DNA of 64,000 nt from Pseudoclavibacter sp. AY1F1 (lineage in GTDB: Bacteria; Actinomycetota; Actinomycetes; Actinomycetales; Microbacteriaceae), in contig NZ_PSTQ01000010.1 in assembly GCF_002931075.1 (NCBI RefSeq), forward strand, positions 1-64,000. The letters are read 5' to 3'. Each line of letters begins with the position of its first letter. Position 1 is the stretch's first letter. The translations under genes and the position numbers were made by a program. The notes below the pieces were generated by a model. It was not told where the DNA came from, did no database searches, and worked only from the letters and a program-made list of their open reading frames with translations. Shown here one piece after another: positions 1 through 7,813 of this stretch.

Positions 1-109
1 CCCCCGGCCCCGGCCCTAGCCCGAGTGCCAGCCCCGGCCCCGGTGAGAAGAGTGAGTCAGAAACACATTCCTGTCGAAAGCAGCGTGCTTCCGGCTGACT
101 CTTGCTGAG

Positions 110-210
110 CGTTGGATGCGTTTGATGCGTTTGAGGCGTTTGAGGCGTTGGATGCGTTGCAGGCGTTGCAGGAGTTGCAGGCGTTGGATGCGGGGGATGT
201 GCGTTGGATG
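110..210. repeat. Degenerate 9-bp tandem repeat; bases 1-314 hold no supported gene
   Basis: Units resembling GCGTTGGAT, GCGTTTGAG and GCGTTGCAG follow one another for about 100 bp. Open frames cross this stretch on both strands, but they translate to monotonous Arg/Leu/Gln or Asn/Ala runs with no family signature, so they look like by-products of the repeat. Nothing else is recognisable in bases 1-314. Confidence 0.7.
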
Positions 211-314
211 CGGTAGCTGCGCCGCGCGGGCGCGCGCATGGCGTGGGCCTGCCGCTGAACGTGCAGATGAATGCGCGAGATGCATGTTCGCGCGAGTTGG
301 AACATGCACCTGGC

Positions 315-1091
315 TCATTCTTGCACTGGGGATGCGGCGTCGGGGAATGCGGCGTCGGGGGACGCAGAGTTGGGGGATGCAGAGTTGGGGGATGCGGCGT
401 CGGGGGACGCAGAGTTGGGGGACGCAGAGTTGAGGGACGGAGCTTCGGGGGTAGGGCTTTCAGGATCGCGCGCGGCCATCCGCTTCTGGATGGTCGACGA
501 GACGGGGCCGGTCAGGAGCAACAGCAGCCAGGTGTAGCGGGCCGGATCGGGGCCGAAGGCGAAGGCGACTGGGATCGACAGGGCGAAAACGGCAGGAACC
601 ACGAACGTGAACGCCGAGCGCCGGCGTGCGGCGGCCGAGTTCTCGGTCAGCCCGCGGCGCACGGCGACAACCCAGATCATGTGCTGCGCGAGGGACGCGC
701 AGATGATCGTCACCGCGTAGAGCACGACGGGCAACGGCTGGGTGTCGAGCGTCGACTCGCTCATGGCCGCGGTCGAGAACGGCAGCACGACGATGAAGAA
801 CATCGCGATGATATTGACGTTCAGCAGGGCCCCGTCGAGGGCCGACACCTGGCCCATGAGCCGGTGGTTGATCTTCCAGAAGTTCGCGATCACGAAGAAG
901 CTGATCGTGAACGCGAGCAGCTGGCCGAGCACGCCCGAGCGGGCGAGCGCATCCCAGCTCGCCCAATGGTCGGCCGTCGGCGGCTCGATTCCGACGATCA
1001 GAATCGTGATGGCGACCGCGTAGATCGCGTCGAAGAACGTCAGCCCGCGATCGAACTCGGTGGTGCCGCGTGCGTAGATGCGTGAAGCCAT
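315..1091 (-). CDS. TMEM175-like (DUF1211) potassium channel family membrane protein
   Basis: Predicted 258-residue integral membrane protein with about six hydrophobic segments. The first helix carries RGLTFFDAIYAVAITILI (residues about 14-31), matching the N-terminal signature of bacterial TMEM175/DUF1211 channels, where FSD is usual; here it reads FFD. Bacterial members are tetrameric K+-permeable channels; that function is inferred from the family. The ATG at 1091 is chosen because it sits just before this first helix; the frame stays open further upstream but that part is antisense to the acetyltransferase gene. The last 40 or so residues are an odd hydrophilic tail of Ser/Asn/Ala-Ser-Pro pentapeptides encoded by a 15-bp repeat. 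It lies 53 bp downstream of the acetyltransferase gene and may be cotranscribed with it. Confidence 0.8.
   Translation of the reverse strand: MASRIYARGTTEFDRGLTFFDAIYAVAITILIVGIEPPTADHWASWDALARSGVLGQLLAFTISFFVIANFWKINHRLMGQVSALDGALLNVNIIAMFFIVVLPFSTAAMSESTLDTQPLPVVLYAVTIICASLAQHMIWVVAVRRGLTENSAAARRRSAFTFVVPAVFALSIPVAFAFGPDPARYTWLLLLLTGPVSSTIQKRMAARDPESPTPEAPSLNSASPNSASPDAASPNSASPNSASPDAAFPDAASPVQE
330..447. repeat. 15-bp minisatellite inside the TMEM175-like gene
   Basis: Units like GGGGGATGCGGCGTC and GGGGGACGCAGAGTT repeat about seven times. The period is a multiple of three, so the repeat encodes an in-frame Ser/Asn/Ala-Ser-Pro tail at the C terminus of the channel protein. Confidence 0.85.
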
Positions 1092-1144
1092 GTGGGGATG
1101 CTCCGTGCTGTGCGAGGCTCTGTGAGGGCTGCGGGATTCGACTG

Positions 1145-1723
1145 CTAGACGAGGGCGCGGATGACCTTCGCCGGGTTGCCGACCGCGACGACGTTCGGCG
1201 GGAGGTCCTTCGTGACGACGGCACCGGCGCCGACGACCGTGTTCGCCCCGATCGTGACGCCGGGGCAGACGATGACGCCCCCGCCGAGCCACACGTTGTC
1301 GCCCAGCGTGATCGGCTTCCCCGCCTCGTAGCCAGCGCGTCGCGGCTCGGGGTCGAGCGGATGCGTCGGCGTCAGCAGCTGCACGTTCGGTCCGATCTGG
1401 CAGTGCGCCCCGATCGTGATGGGCGTGACGTCGAGGGCGACGAGGCCCACGTTCACGAACGTGCCATCGCCGATCGTGATGTTCGAGCCGTAATCGACGT
1501 AGAGGGGCGCCTTCACGGCGACGTTCGAGCCGAGGCCGCCGACGAGTTCGGCGAGGATCCCGGATGCGCGCTCCCCGTCGACCGGGTACGTCGCGTTGTA
1601 CTCCGCCTGCAGCCGCGTCGCTCGCTCCGCGCCCGCCGAAAGCTCGGGGTCGTCCGCGTGGTACAGGTCGCCCGCGAGCATCCGCTGCTTCATCGTGCGG
1701 CCGTCGTCGAAGTTCACCGTCAT
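1145..1723 (-). CDS. Sugar O-acetyltransferase (Maa/NodL/LacA type)
   Basis: 192-residue acetyl-CoA-dependent O-acetyltransferase of the left-handed beta-helix class. The N-terminal maltose acetyltransferase domain is seen at MKQRMLAGDLYHADDPEL (about residues 11-28). Hexapeptide repeats follow (NITIGDGTFVNVG, PITIGAHCQIG, PITLGDNVWLGGG, VTIGANTVVGAG), and the catalytic histidine is in TPTHPLDPEPR. The end VAVGNPAKVIR is typical of the family. Length matches the usual 185-205 residues. Substrate is probably a sugar hydroxyl but cannot be read from sequence. It is transcribed divergently from the DNA methyltransferase across a 78-bp gap. Confidence 0.88.
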   Translation of the reverse strand: MTVNFDDGRTMKQRMLAGDLYHADDPELSAGAERATRLQAEYNATYPVDGERASGILAELVGGLGSNVAVKAPLYVDYGSNITIGDGTFVNVGLVALDVTPITIGAHCQIGPNVQLLTPTHPLDPEPRRAGYEAGKPITLGDNVWLGGGVIVCPGVTIGANTVVGAGAVVTKDLPPNVVAVGNPAKVIRALV

Positions 1724-1801
1724 GCGAAAACACTAGCGTGCGCGCTTCGGCCGATGAGGGGAGGGTTTTCTCCAGGGCCCGCAGCGCGTTAATGTCGACA
1801 C

Positions 1802-2815
1802 GTGACCTCCCTGTGGAACGCCGCCGGCCCCGACCTCGTGGTGCACGGCGAGAACCTCGACGCCATGCGCCGCCTCCCCGACGGCGCCTTCCAGGTCATC
1901 TACCTCGACCCGCCGTTCAACACCGGCAAGCAACAGAGGCGGCAGTCGGTGAAGGTGAAGCGGCAGTCGCCAGTAGAGGAATCCGTCGAGGCCGCCGAAC
2001 TGGGCGAGGCGCTCGCCCACGACGAGGCCCCAGCAGGCCTCAGAGACCCGGATGCGCCAGCATCCACCCCGCTGACGCGCACCGGATTCCAGGGCCTCAG
2101 CTACGAGCACACCCTCGGCGAGCTGTCGGCGTTCAACGACGAGTTCGCCGACTACTGGGGGTTCCTTGAGCCGCGACTCGTGGAGGCGTGGCGCCTCCTC
2201 GACCAGACCGGCACCCTCTACCTGCACCTCGACTACCGGGAGTCGCACTACGCGAAGGTTGTGCTCGACGCCCTCGTCGGGCGCGACAAGTTCCTCAACG
2301 AGATCATCTGGGCGTACGACTACGGCGCGCGCACCTCGAAGCGGTGGCCGGCGAAGCACGACACGATCCTCGTCTACGTGAAAGACCCGAAGCGATACCA
2401 CTTCGACGCCGCCGAGGTCGACCGGGAGCCGTACATGGCGCCGGGCCTCGTCACCGAGGAGAAGCGCGAGCGTGGGAAGCTGCCGACCGACGTGTGGTGG
2501 CACACGATCGTGTCCCCGACCGGCAAGGAGCGCACCGGCTACGCGACGCAGAAACCGGCCGGGCTCCTGCGGCGCATGATCCGCGCCTCGAGCCGCGAGG
2601 GCGACTGGGTGGCCGACTTCTTCGGCGGCTCCGGGACGACTGCGGCCGTCGCTCGCGAGACGGGGCGCCGGTTCGTCACCGTCGACGCGTCAGTGGATGC
2701 GCTCCGCACCATGAGGAAGCGCCTCGGCCCGGAGGGCGTCGAGTACCGGAAGCTCACGAAGGACGGCACCCGCCTGCTGTCCGCGGCACCGAAACGGGCC
2801 AGGCTGAGTCGCTGA
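1802..2815 (+). CDS. Site-specific DNA methyltransferase, beta class, probably N6-adenine
   Basis: 337-residue AdoMet-dependent DNA methyltransferase. Catalytic motif IV DPPF is at residues 36-39 and the AdoMet-binding motif DFFGGSGTT starts at residue 272; this IV-before-I order defines the beta class. DPPF with this order usually marks N6-adenine methylation, although N4-cytosine cannot be excluded. It starts with GTG. Residues about 41-95 form an extra charged, low-complexity segment after DPPF. No restriction endonuclease, specificity subunit or Vsr gene is adjacent, so it appears to be an orphan methylase. The last codons and the stop lie inside an 8-bp tandem repeat that continues into the intergenic region. 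Confidence 0.85.
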   Translation: MTSLWNAAGPDLVVHGENLDAMRRLPDGAFQVIYLDPPFNTGKQQRRQSVKVKRQSPVEESVEAAELGEALAHDEAPAGLRDPDAPASTPLTRTGFQGLSYEHTLGELSAFNDEFADYWGFLEPRLVEAWRLLDQTGTLYLHLDYRESHYAKVVLDALVGRDKFLNEIIWAYDYGARTSKRWPAKHDTILVYVKDPKRYHFDAAEVDREPYMAPGLVTEEKRERGKLPTDVWWHTIVSPTGKERTGYATQKPAGLLRRMIRASSREGDWVADFFGGSGTTAAVARETGRRFVTVDASVDALRTMRKRLGPEGVEYRKLTKDGTRLLSAAPKRARLSR

Positions 2816-2840
2816 GTCGCTGAGTCGCTGAGTCGCTGAG
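2803..2840. repeat. 8-bp tandem repeat across the methyltransferase stop codon
   Basis: GCTGAGTC is repeated almost five times. It begins in the last codons of the methyltransferase and runs through its TGA. The 8-bp period is not a multiple of three, and it lies at the very end of the frame, where length changes would hardly alter the protein. Confidence 0.85.
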
Positions 2841-2931
2841 CAGTGAGTCAGTGGGTCAGTGCGTTGCTGAGTCGCTGTGACGCCTGGCCCGTGACCAGTG
2901 GCCTGGTGAGAGTTCTGAGCTAGCTGTACAG

Positions 2932-3720
2932 CTAGCGGGGCTGTCCGTAGTTCGTCGACGAAGGGGCGTCGCCCTCATCGGGAGCGGAGTACGGGTCCGA
3001 CTGTGCCGACGGGTCCGACTGGTCCGACTGTGCCTGCTGTGCAGGGGCTGAGGGCTGCACCGAGTACTGGTTTGGTGCGCTGTACTGGCTCGGAGCCTGG
3101 TACTGCCCAGGAGCCTGGTACTGGCCCGGAGCCTGTGGCTGCGCGGGAGTCTGGAGGGGAGCGGCGCTGGGCTGCTGGCCGTAGGGCTGGACTGGCTGCT
3201 GCTGCTGGACTGGCGGCTGCTGCCCGTAGCCCGGCTGCCCGTAGCTCTGCTGGCCGTACGGCTGCGCTGGCGCGACGTACTGTCCGGTCCCGTCGAAGCG
3301 AGCCCCCTGCTGCACGGACGGAAGGCATGCGAACACGATGAGGGTGATCGGTCCGAGGAACGGGAAGAGCCCGATGAACGCGAAGAAGCCGGAGAAATTC
3401 GCGTCGTGGAGGCGGCGCACCGTGAGCGAGATCGACGGCAGGAGCAGCGCGAGATTGACGAGGAGGCTGAGGAGCCCGAACAGAACGCCGCCGATCGCGA
3501 GGCCCCTGCTGTTGGAGGCGTCGAAGCCCAGCGAGATCACGTTGAAGAGGATCGTGACTCCTGCGAGGGCAAGCGCGACCCACCAGTATTCGCTGCGGCT
3601 CGCCCGCCCGCGGTAGATGAACGCCTTCTTCACGAAGCGCGTGATCGCCTCGGGGAAAGATGCCCCGTAGTACGGCTGATCGAGTGCTGGCTGGCTAGCT
3701 GGAAGCTGTCCGTAGCTCAT
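2932..3720 (-). CDS. DUF805 membrane protein with Gln/Pro/Tyr-rich C-terminal tail
   Basis: 262 residues. The first half is a DUF805 (YhaH-like) domain: FVKKAFIYRGRASRSEYWW at about residues 28-46, then about four membrane helices, with SLTVRRLHDANFSGFF typical of the family's last conserved block. From about residue 145 the protein is a disordered tail of YGQQ, PGYGQQ, QYQAPGQ and similar repeats, ending acidic. Function is unknown; DUF805 proteins are small inner-membrane proteins. It starts 40 bp beyond the stop of the nifS-like gene, on the same strand, and could be read through from the nad operon. A short YGQLPASQPA stretch precedes the domain. Confidence 0.82.
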   Translation of the reverse strand: MSYGQLPASQPALDQPYYGASFPEAITRFVKKAFIYRGRASRSEYWWVALALAGVTILFNVISLGFDASNSRGLAIGGVLFGLLSLLVNLALLLPSISLTVRRLHDANFSGFFAFIGLFPFLGPITLIVFACLPSVQQGARFDGTGQYVAPAQPYGQQSYGQPGYGQQPPVQQQQPVQPYGQQPSAAPLQTPAQPQAPGQYQAPGQYQAPSQYSAPNQYSVQPSAPAQQAQSDQSDPSAQSDPYSAPDEGDAPSSTNYGQPR

Positions 3721-3759
3721 GTGTTCCTCTGTGCTCGTTCGAACGGTGCAACGCCAAAC

Positions 3760-4941
3760 CTATTGCAGAGCAGGCGGGCGCGTGAGGGACGAGACCTTCG
3801 AGACGACGTCCGCGAGCGCCTCAGCGACCCCTTCGAGTTCTGCCGAAGTGGTGGATGCTCCCCACGTGAACCGCAGCGCAGTGCGCGCGTCGTCCTCGGC
3901 GATACCGAGCGAGAGGAGCACGTGGGACGGCTCGTCGTGCCCCGCCGCGCAGGCTGCCCCGGCAGATGCGAGCACCCCGCGCTGCTCGAGCTCGAGGAGC
4001 ACCGTCTCGCCGTTCACCCCTGGCAGGACAAACGAGGCATGCCGGGGGAGGCGTGCGGATGCGTGTCCCGTGAGCCGGGCATCCGGGATGCGGGCGAGCA
4101 CGTCACCGATGAAGGTGTCGCGGGCGCTCCCAGGCAGGAGCGGTTGCTCTCGGGAAGGTCTCTCTTGCTCCTCGAACCGTTCCGCTTCCGCGAGCCGCAG
4201 CGCCACCGCGAACGCCACCGCGAAGGCGACGTTCTCCGTGCCGGATCTGCGCCCCCGCTCCTGCCCGCCGCCGTGAAGAAGCGGCTCGAGCGGGAGTCGC
4301 GCACGCACCGCGAGCACCCCGACTCCCTTCGGGGCGCCGAGCTTGTGGCCCGACAGGCTGAGCGCATCCACGCCCGTCGTCGCCATCGACACGTCGAGCG
4401 AGCCGGCCGCCTGGATCGCGTCAGCGTGGAACGGCACCCCGCGGGCGTGGGCGACGGATGCAAGCGCCGCGACGTCCTGCACCGTACCGACCTCGTTGTT
4501 CGCCGTCGCGAGCGAGACGAGCGTCGTGTCGTCGCGGAGGGCGGCGGCGAGCGCCTCCCCGGTGACCCGGCCACTCGCATCCACCTCGACGAACGTCACC
4601 TCGAAGCCATGGAACCGCGCCAGGTAGTCGACGGAGGCGAGCAGCGACTCGTGCTCGATGCGGCTCGTCACGAGGTGCCGCCCGCGCGGGTCGCCGAGGG
4701 CGAGGCCCTTGATCGCGAGGTTGTTCGCCTCGGTGCCCCCCGACGTGAAGACCACCTCGGTGGCCCGGCAACCGAGCGCCGCAGCAACCCCCTTGCGCGC
4801 GTCCGCGAGGGCGGCCGCCGCTTCCTCGCCGAGGCCGTGCGTGCTCGACGGATTGCCGAAGGACGCGGTCAGGAACGGCCAGGCCGCGGCGAGTGCCGCC
4901 TCCCTGACTGGGGAGGTTGCGGCGTTATCGAGGTGGAGCAT
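3760..4941 (-). CDS. Cysteine desulfurase family protein (NifS/IscS-like), nad-operon type
   Basis: 393-residue PLP enzyme of fold type I. LDNAATSP opens the protein, the PLP-binding lysine is K200 in SGHKLGAPKG, and the catalytic cysteine is C331 in SAGAACAAGH. The reaction is release of sulfur from L-cysteine as an enzyme persulfide. The gene directly follows nadC with one spare base, as the last gene of the NAD operon. NadA needs a [4Fe-4S] cluster, so a role as dedicated sulfur donor for NadA is a reasonable inference, as for NifS/IscS-like proteins in other nad loci. The PLP lysine and the loop cysteine are both present, so it should be active. Confidence 0.88.
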   Translation of the reverse strand: MLHLDNAATSPVREAALAAAWPFLTASFGNPSSTHGLGEEAAAALADARKGVAAALGCRATEVVFTSGGTEANNLAIKGLALGDPRGRHLVTSRIEHESLLASVDYLARFHGFEVTFVEVDASGRVTGEALAAALRDDTTLVSLATANNEVGTVQDVAALASVAHARGVPFHADAIQAAGSLDVSMATTGVDALSLSGHKLGAPKGVGVLAVRARLPLEPLLHGGGQERGRRSGTENVAFAVAFAVALRLAEAERFEEQERPSREQPLLPGSARDTFIGDVLARIPDARLTGHASARLPRHASFVLPGVNGETVLLELEQRGVLASAGAACAAGHDEPSHVLLSLGIAEDDARTALRFTWGASTTSAELEGVAEALADVVSKVSSLTRPPALQ

Positions 4942-4942
4942 G

Positions 4943-5872
4943 TCAGGCGCCGGTCCCCGCCGCCGCCGCCACCGCCGCCGCCTCGGATGGGGCGGGCTCG
5001 AGGGCAGGCTCGAGGCCGGTCTCGAGGGCCATGTCGAGCCCGAGGTCGATGGCGCTTGCGCTGTGCGTGAGGGCGCCCACCGAGATGACGTCGACGCCCG
5101 TCTCGGCGATCGCCGCCACCGTGTCGAGATTCACCCCTCCGCTTGCTTCCGCCGTCGCACGACCTGCGATGAGTCCCACACCCGCTCGCAGCTCGGCGAT
5201 CGAGAAGTTGTCGAGCATGATCGTGTCGACGCCCGCCGCGAGCACCGGGGCGACCTGGTCCAGCCGGTCGACCTCAACCTCGAAGTGCGTCGTGTGGCCC
5301 AGCTTCGCGCGGGCGGCGAGGATCGCCTCCGTGAGGTGCAGGCCAGACTGCTGCACCAGCACCGCCAGGTGGTTGTCCTTCGCCATGACGGCATCGGAGA
5401 GGGAGAAGCGGTGGTTGCGGCCACCGCCGCTCGCCACGGCGTGCCGTTCGAACGCGCGAAGTCCCGGCGTCGTCTTGCGGGTGTCGGTGACGCGGGCTGA
5501 CGTGTGCGCAACCGCGTCGACGTACCTCCTCGTGAGGGTCGCGATGCCGCTCATCCGCTGCGCGAAGTTCAGGGCGACACGCTCCGCAGTGAGGACTGAC
5601 CTCGCCGGCCCCGTCACTGTGGCGAGCGTCTGGCCAGGGCCGAACGCGTCGCCGTCGGCCGCGTGCAGCTCGACGCGCATGCGCGCATCGGTCAGCCGGA
5701 ACGCGGCCGCGAACACGTCGATGCCGGAGAGCACGCCGGGCTCGCGTGCCACGAGGGTGGCGCTTGCGGTCGCGTCGCCTGGGATGAGCGTCTCGACCGT
5801 GACGTCACCCCAGGGGGCGTCCTCGAGCAGGGCGGCGCTCACGGCCGTCGTGATGTGGGCGGAGGTCAGCAT
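4943..5872 (-). CDS. nadC: Nicotinate-nucleotide pyrophosphorylase (carboxylating)
   Basis: 309-residue quinolinate phosphoribosyltransferase. It converts quinolinate and PRPP to nicotinate mononucleotide, the step that closes de novo NAD synthesis. Hallmarks are LLEDAPWGDVTVETL at the N terminus, LNFAQRMSGIATLTRRYVD, TRKTTPGLRAFERHAVASGGGRNHRFSLSD with the phosphate-binding Arg/Lys/His residues, and VDTIMLDNFS. The ATG at 5872 overlaps the nadB stop by one base (TGATG), indicating translational coupling. The frame stays open upstream inside nadB, but only this start gives the canonical N terminus. About 30 C-terminal residues rich in Ala/Glu/Pro exceed the usual end. Confidence 0.95.
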   Translation of the reverse strand: MLTSAHITTAVSAALLEDAPWGDVTVETLIPGDATASATLVAREPGVLSGIDVFAAAFRLTDARMRVELHAADGDAFGPGQTLATVTGPARSVLTAERVALNFAQRMSGIATLTRRYVDAVAHTSARVTDTRKTTPGLRAFERHAVASGGGRNHRFSLSDAVMAKDNHLAVLVQQSGLHLTEAILAARAKLGHTTHFEVEVDRLDQVAPVLAAGVDTIMLDNFSIAELRAGVGLIAGRATAEASGGVNLDTVAAIAETGVDVISVGALTHSASAIDLGLDMALETGLEPALEPAPSEAAAVAAAAGTGA

Positions 5873-7812
5873 CAGTGAGCCATGGCTTTCTGTGGGAGGG
5901 GGCGTCGAAGCGAGGACGGGGCTGCGGAAGGGGAGTGAGGCTCTCGGGCGACGGGCTGGGACCCGGGAACCGCTGGGTGGTCTGTCCGGTAATGTGCGCC
6001 TGCCGACTCGGCTCTGGCCAGGGCGGCAGCGACGGTGAGCTGGGCGAGCAGCAGCAGGTTCGCGTCCTCGCGTTCGGCGAGCACCGCGTGCGTCTTGGGG
6101 CTCCTTTGGGCGCCTGCCCACGCGTTGAGCGTTCGACTGGCCTCTTCGAGGGCGGGACGGCTGCGGTGCAGCCCAGCATTTCTCCACATGAGAGCCTGCA
6201 AAGCCCCTCGGGAGAAGGGAAACGCCGCGTCGTGCGACGTTGCCTGTCCAACTTCAGTGCAATTTTGGCGAGAAAACGGCTGAACCGCCTCCGTGGGCGC
6301 AAATTTGCACTGAAGTTGGTCAGCGAACGGGGAGCGTTCGTGGCCGGCGTCTGCGTCTGCGCTGCCGTCTGCGTCGTAGTCTGCGTCGGCGTCGTAGCCG
6401 GAGTCTGCGTCTGCGTCGGCGCTGTGGTCGGCGCTGCCGTCTGCGCTGCGTCGGGCGGCGTGCGTCTGCTCGAGCAGGGCCTCCGCGACTCGCCGCCCGA
6501 ACACGGCGCCCTCGAGGAGCGAGTTCGACGCGAGCCGGTTCGCGCCGTGCACGCCGGTGCGCGCCGTCTCCCCGGCCGCGTACAGGCCGGGGATACTCGT
6601 GCGTCCGCTCAGGTCAGTGACGACGCCGCCCATCAGGTAGTGGGCTGCTGGCGTGACGGGCACCGTCTCGCGCGACCAGTCGAGCCCGCTCGCGTCGATG
6701 CGAGCCGTGATGCTCGGGAAGCGACGCTCCAGGAACTCCCGGCCCAGGTGCCTCGCGTCGAGCAGCACGGGGCGTCCGTCCTGTTTCGCCATCTCGTCGG
6801 CGATGCCGCGCGCCACGACGTCACGGGGGGCGAGCTCGGCGTCGGGATGCACGCCGACGAGGAACCGCTCGCCGGCGTCGTTCAGGAGCACGGCGCCCTC
6901 GCCGCGCACGGCCTCCGAGATGAGGGCGCCGCCGGACCCGGCGAGCACGGTCGGGTGGAACTGCACGAACTCCAGGTCGGCAATCTTCGCCCCGGCCCGC
7001 ACGGCGGCAGCGATGCCGTCGCCCGTCGCGACGTCGGGGTTGCTTGTGTGCGCGAACAGCTGCCCGGCACCGCCCGTCGCGAGCACAACCGCGTCCGCGT
7101 CGAACAGGTGCGGGGCAGCGACGTTCGCGCCGTCTGAGGTCTGCAGCCACGCGCCGACCACCCGGAGCGCTGCGACCTCGGGGTTCTGCGTCCGCGCTGG
7201 CTCCTGGGCGAGATCGACGAGGAAAGTGTGCTCGAGCAGGCGGAGCTCGCCGCGGCCTGCCGCCGCTCGGACTGCCTCGCTCAGCGCCCGCTGGATCTCT
7301 CGCCCGGTGCCATCGCCAAACGCGTGCAGGATCCGCGGATGCGCGTGCGCGGCCTCAAGACCCCGCGCGAGCTGCCCACTCGACGCAACATCGAAGCGCG
7401 TGCCGAGGTCGATCAGGTCGCGGATGCGTGCATCCGCCGACCCGCACAGCACCATGATCGCGCGCCGGTCACCGAGCCCCGCACCGGCGGTGAGGGTATC
7501 GCGCACGTGCGACGCGACCGTGTCACCAGCAGTGTCATCAGCAGTGTCACTGGCACTGGCACCAGCACCAGCATCAGCAGGGTCACCAGCATCAGCATCA
7601 GCATCAGCATCAGCACCAGCGGCCAGTACGGCCGCGATGCCGCCTTGCGCGTGGGCGGTGGCCGTGTCGTCGAGCGTCGACTTGGTGGCGACGGTCACGT
7701 CGTGTCCGTCGGCTGCGGCGGCGAGCGCCGCGGTCAGTCCCGCGATCCCGCTGCCGACGATGAGCACACGCAGGCGCCCACCTTCGTGGGGCACGGCAGA
7801 CTTCTCTGGCAT
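5872..7812 (-). CDS. nadB: L-aspartate oxidase with low-complexity insertions
   Basis: 646-residue FAD enzyme that oxidises L-aspartate to iminoaspartate, the substrate of NadA. The FAD-binding GSGIAGL is at about residues 16-22, THAQGGIA-type motif ATAHAQGGIAAVL follows, then DLEFVQFHPT, the SEAVRGEGA region and GVHGANRLASNSLLEG. NadB is normally nearer 540 residues. The excess sits in an Ala/Asp repeat at about residues 63-90, a second Ala/Asp-rich repeat at about 451-491, and a segment at about 498-521 encoded by an inverted repeat. All are in frame and lie between domains, so activity is probably kept. Start and stop are tightly packed against nadA and nadC. Confidence 0.93.
   Translation of the reverse strand: MPEKSAVPHEGGRLRVLIVGSGIAGLTAALAAAADGHDVTVATKSTLDDTATAHAQGGIAAVLAAGADADADADAGDPADAGAGASASDTADDTAGDTVASHVRDTLTAGAGLGDRRAIMVLCGSADARIRDLIDLGTRFDVASSGQLARGLEAAHAHPRILHAFGDGTGREIQRALSEAVRAAAGRGELRLLEHTFLVDLAQEPARTQNPEVAALRVVGAWLQTSDGANVAAPHLFDADAVVLATGGAGQLFAHTSNPDVATGDGIAAAVRAGAKIADLEFVQFHPTVLAGSGGALISEAVRGEGAVLLNDAGERFLVGVHPDAELAPRDVVARGIADEMAKQDGRPVLLDARHLGREFLERRFPSITARIDASGLDWSRETVPVTPAAHYLMGGVVTDLSGRTSIPGLYAAGETARTGVHGANRLASNSLLEGAVFGRRVAEALLEQTHAARRSADGSADHSADADADSGYDADADYDADGSADADAGHERSPFADQLQCKFAPTEAVQPFSRQNCTEVGQATSHDAAFPFSRGALQALMWRNAGLHRSRPALEEASRTLNAWAGAQRSPKTHAVLAEREDANLLLLAQLTVAAALARAESAGAHYRTDHPAVPGSQPVAREPHSPSAAPSSLRRPLPQKAMAH
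6248..6319. repeat. 72-bp inverted repeat inside nadB
   Basis: CCAACTTCAGTGCAA at 6248-6262 pairs perfectly with TTGCACTGAAGTTGG at 6305-6319 across 42 bp. The element lies wholly in the nadB frame and encodes part of a linker containing QLQCKF and NCTEVGQ that other NadB proteins lack. It looks like a small palindromic insertion; no flanking target duplication is evident. Confidence 0.7.
6340..6460. repeat. Hexanucleotide-based tandem repeat inside nadB (distal)
   Basis: GTCTGC/GTCGGC-type hexamers repeat over about 120 bp and encode an Ala/Asp-rich spacer before the C-terminal helical domain of NadB. Confidence 0.75.
7545..7625. repeat. Hexanucleotide tandem repeat inside nadB (proximal)
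   Basis: AGCATC/AGCACC hexamers repeat over about 80 bp and encode an Ala/Asp run (residues about 63-90) just after the FAD-binding region of NadB. Confidence 0.8.
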
Positions 7813-7813
7813 C

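Noticed and set aside
1802-2815. Restriction-modification system
   Set aside because: Neighbouring genes are an acetyltransferase and a DUF805 protein; no nuclease, specificity or helicase subunit is adjacent.
6248-6319. Insertion sequence or full MITE in nadB
   Set aside because: No transposase, no target-site duplication and only 15-bp arms; kept as a palindromic repeat instead.
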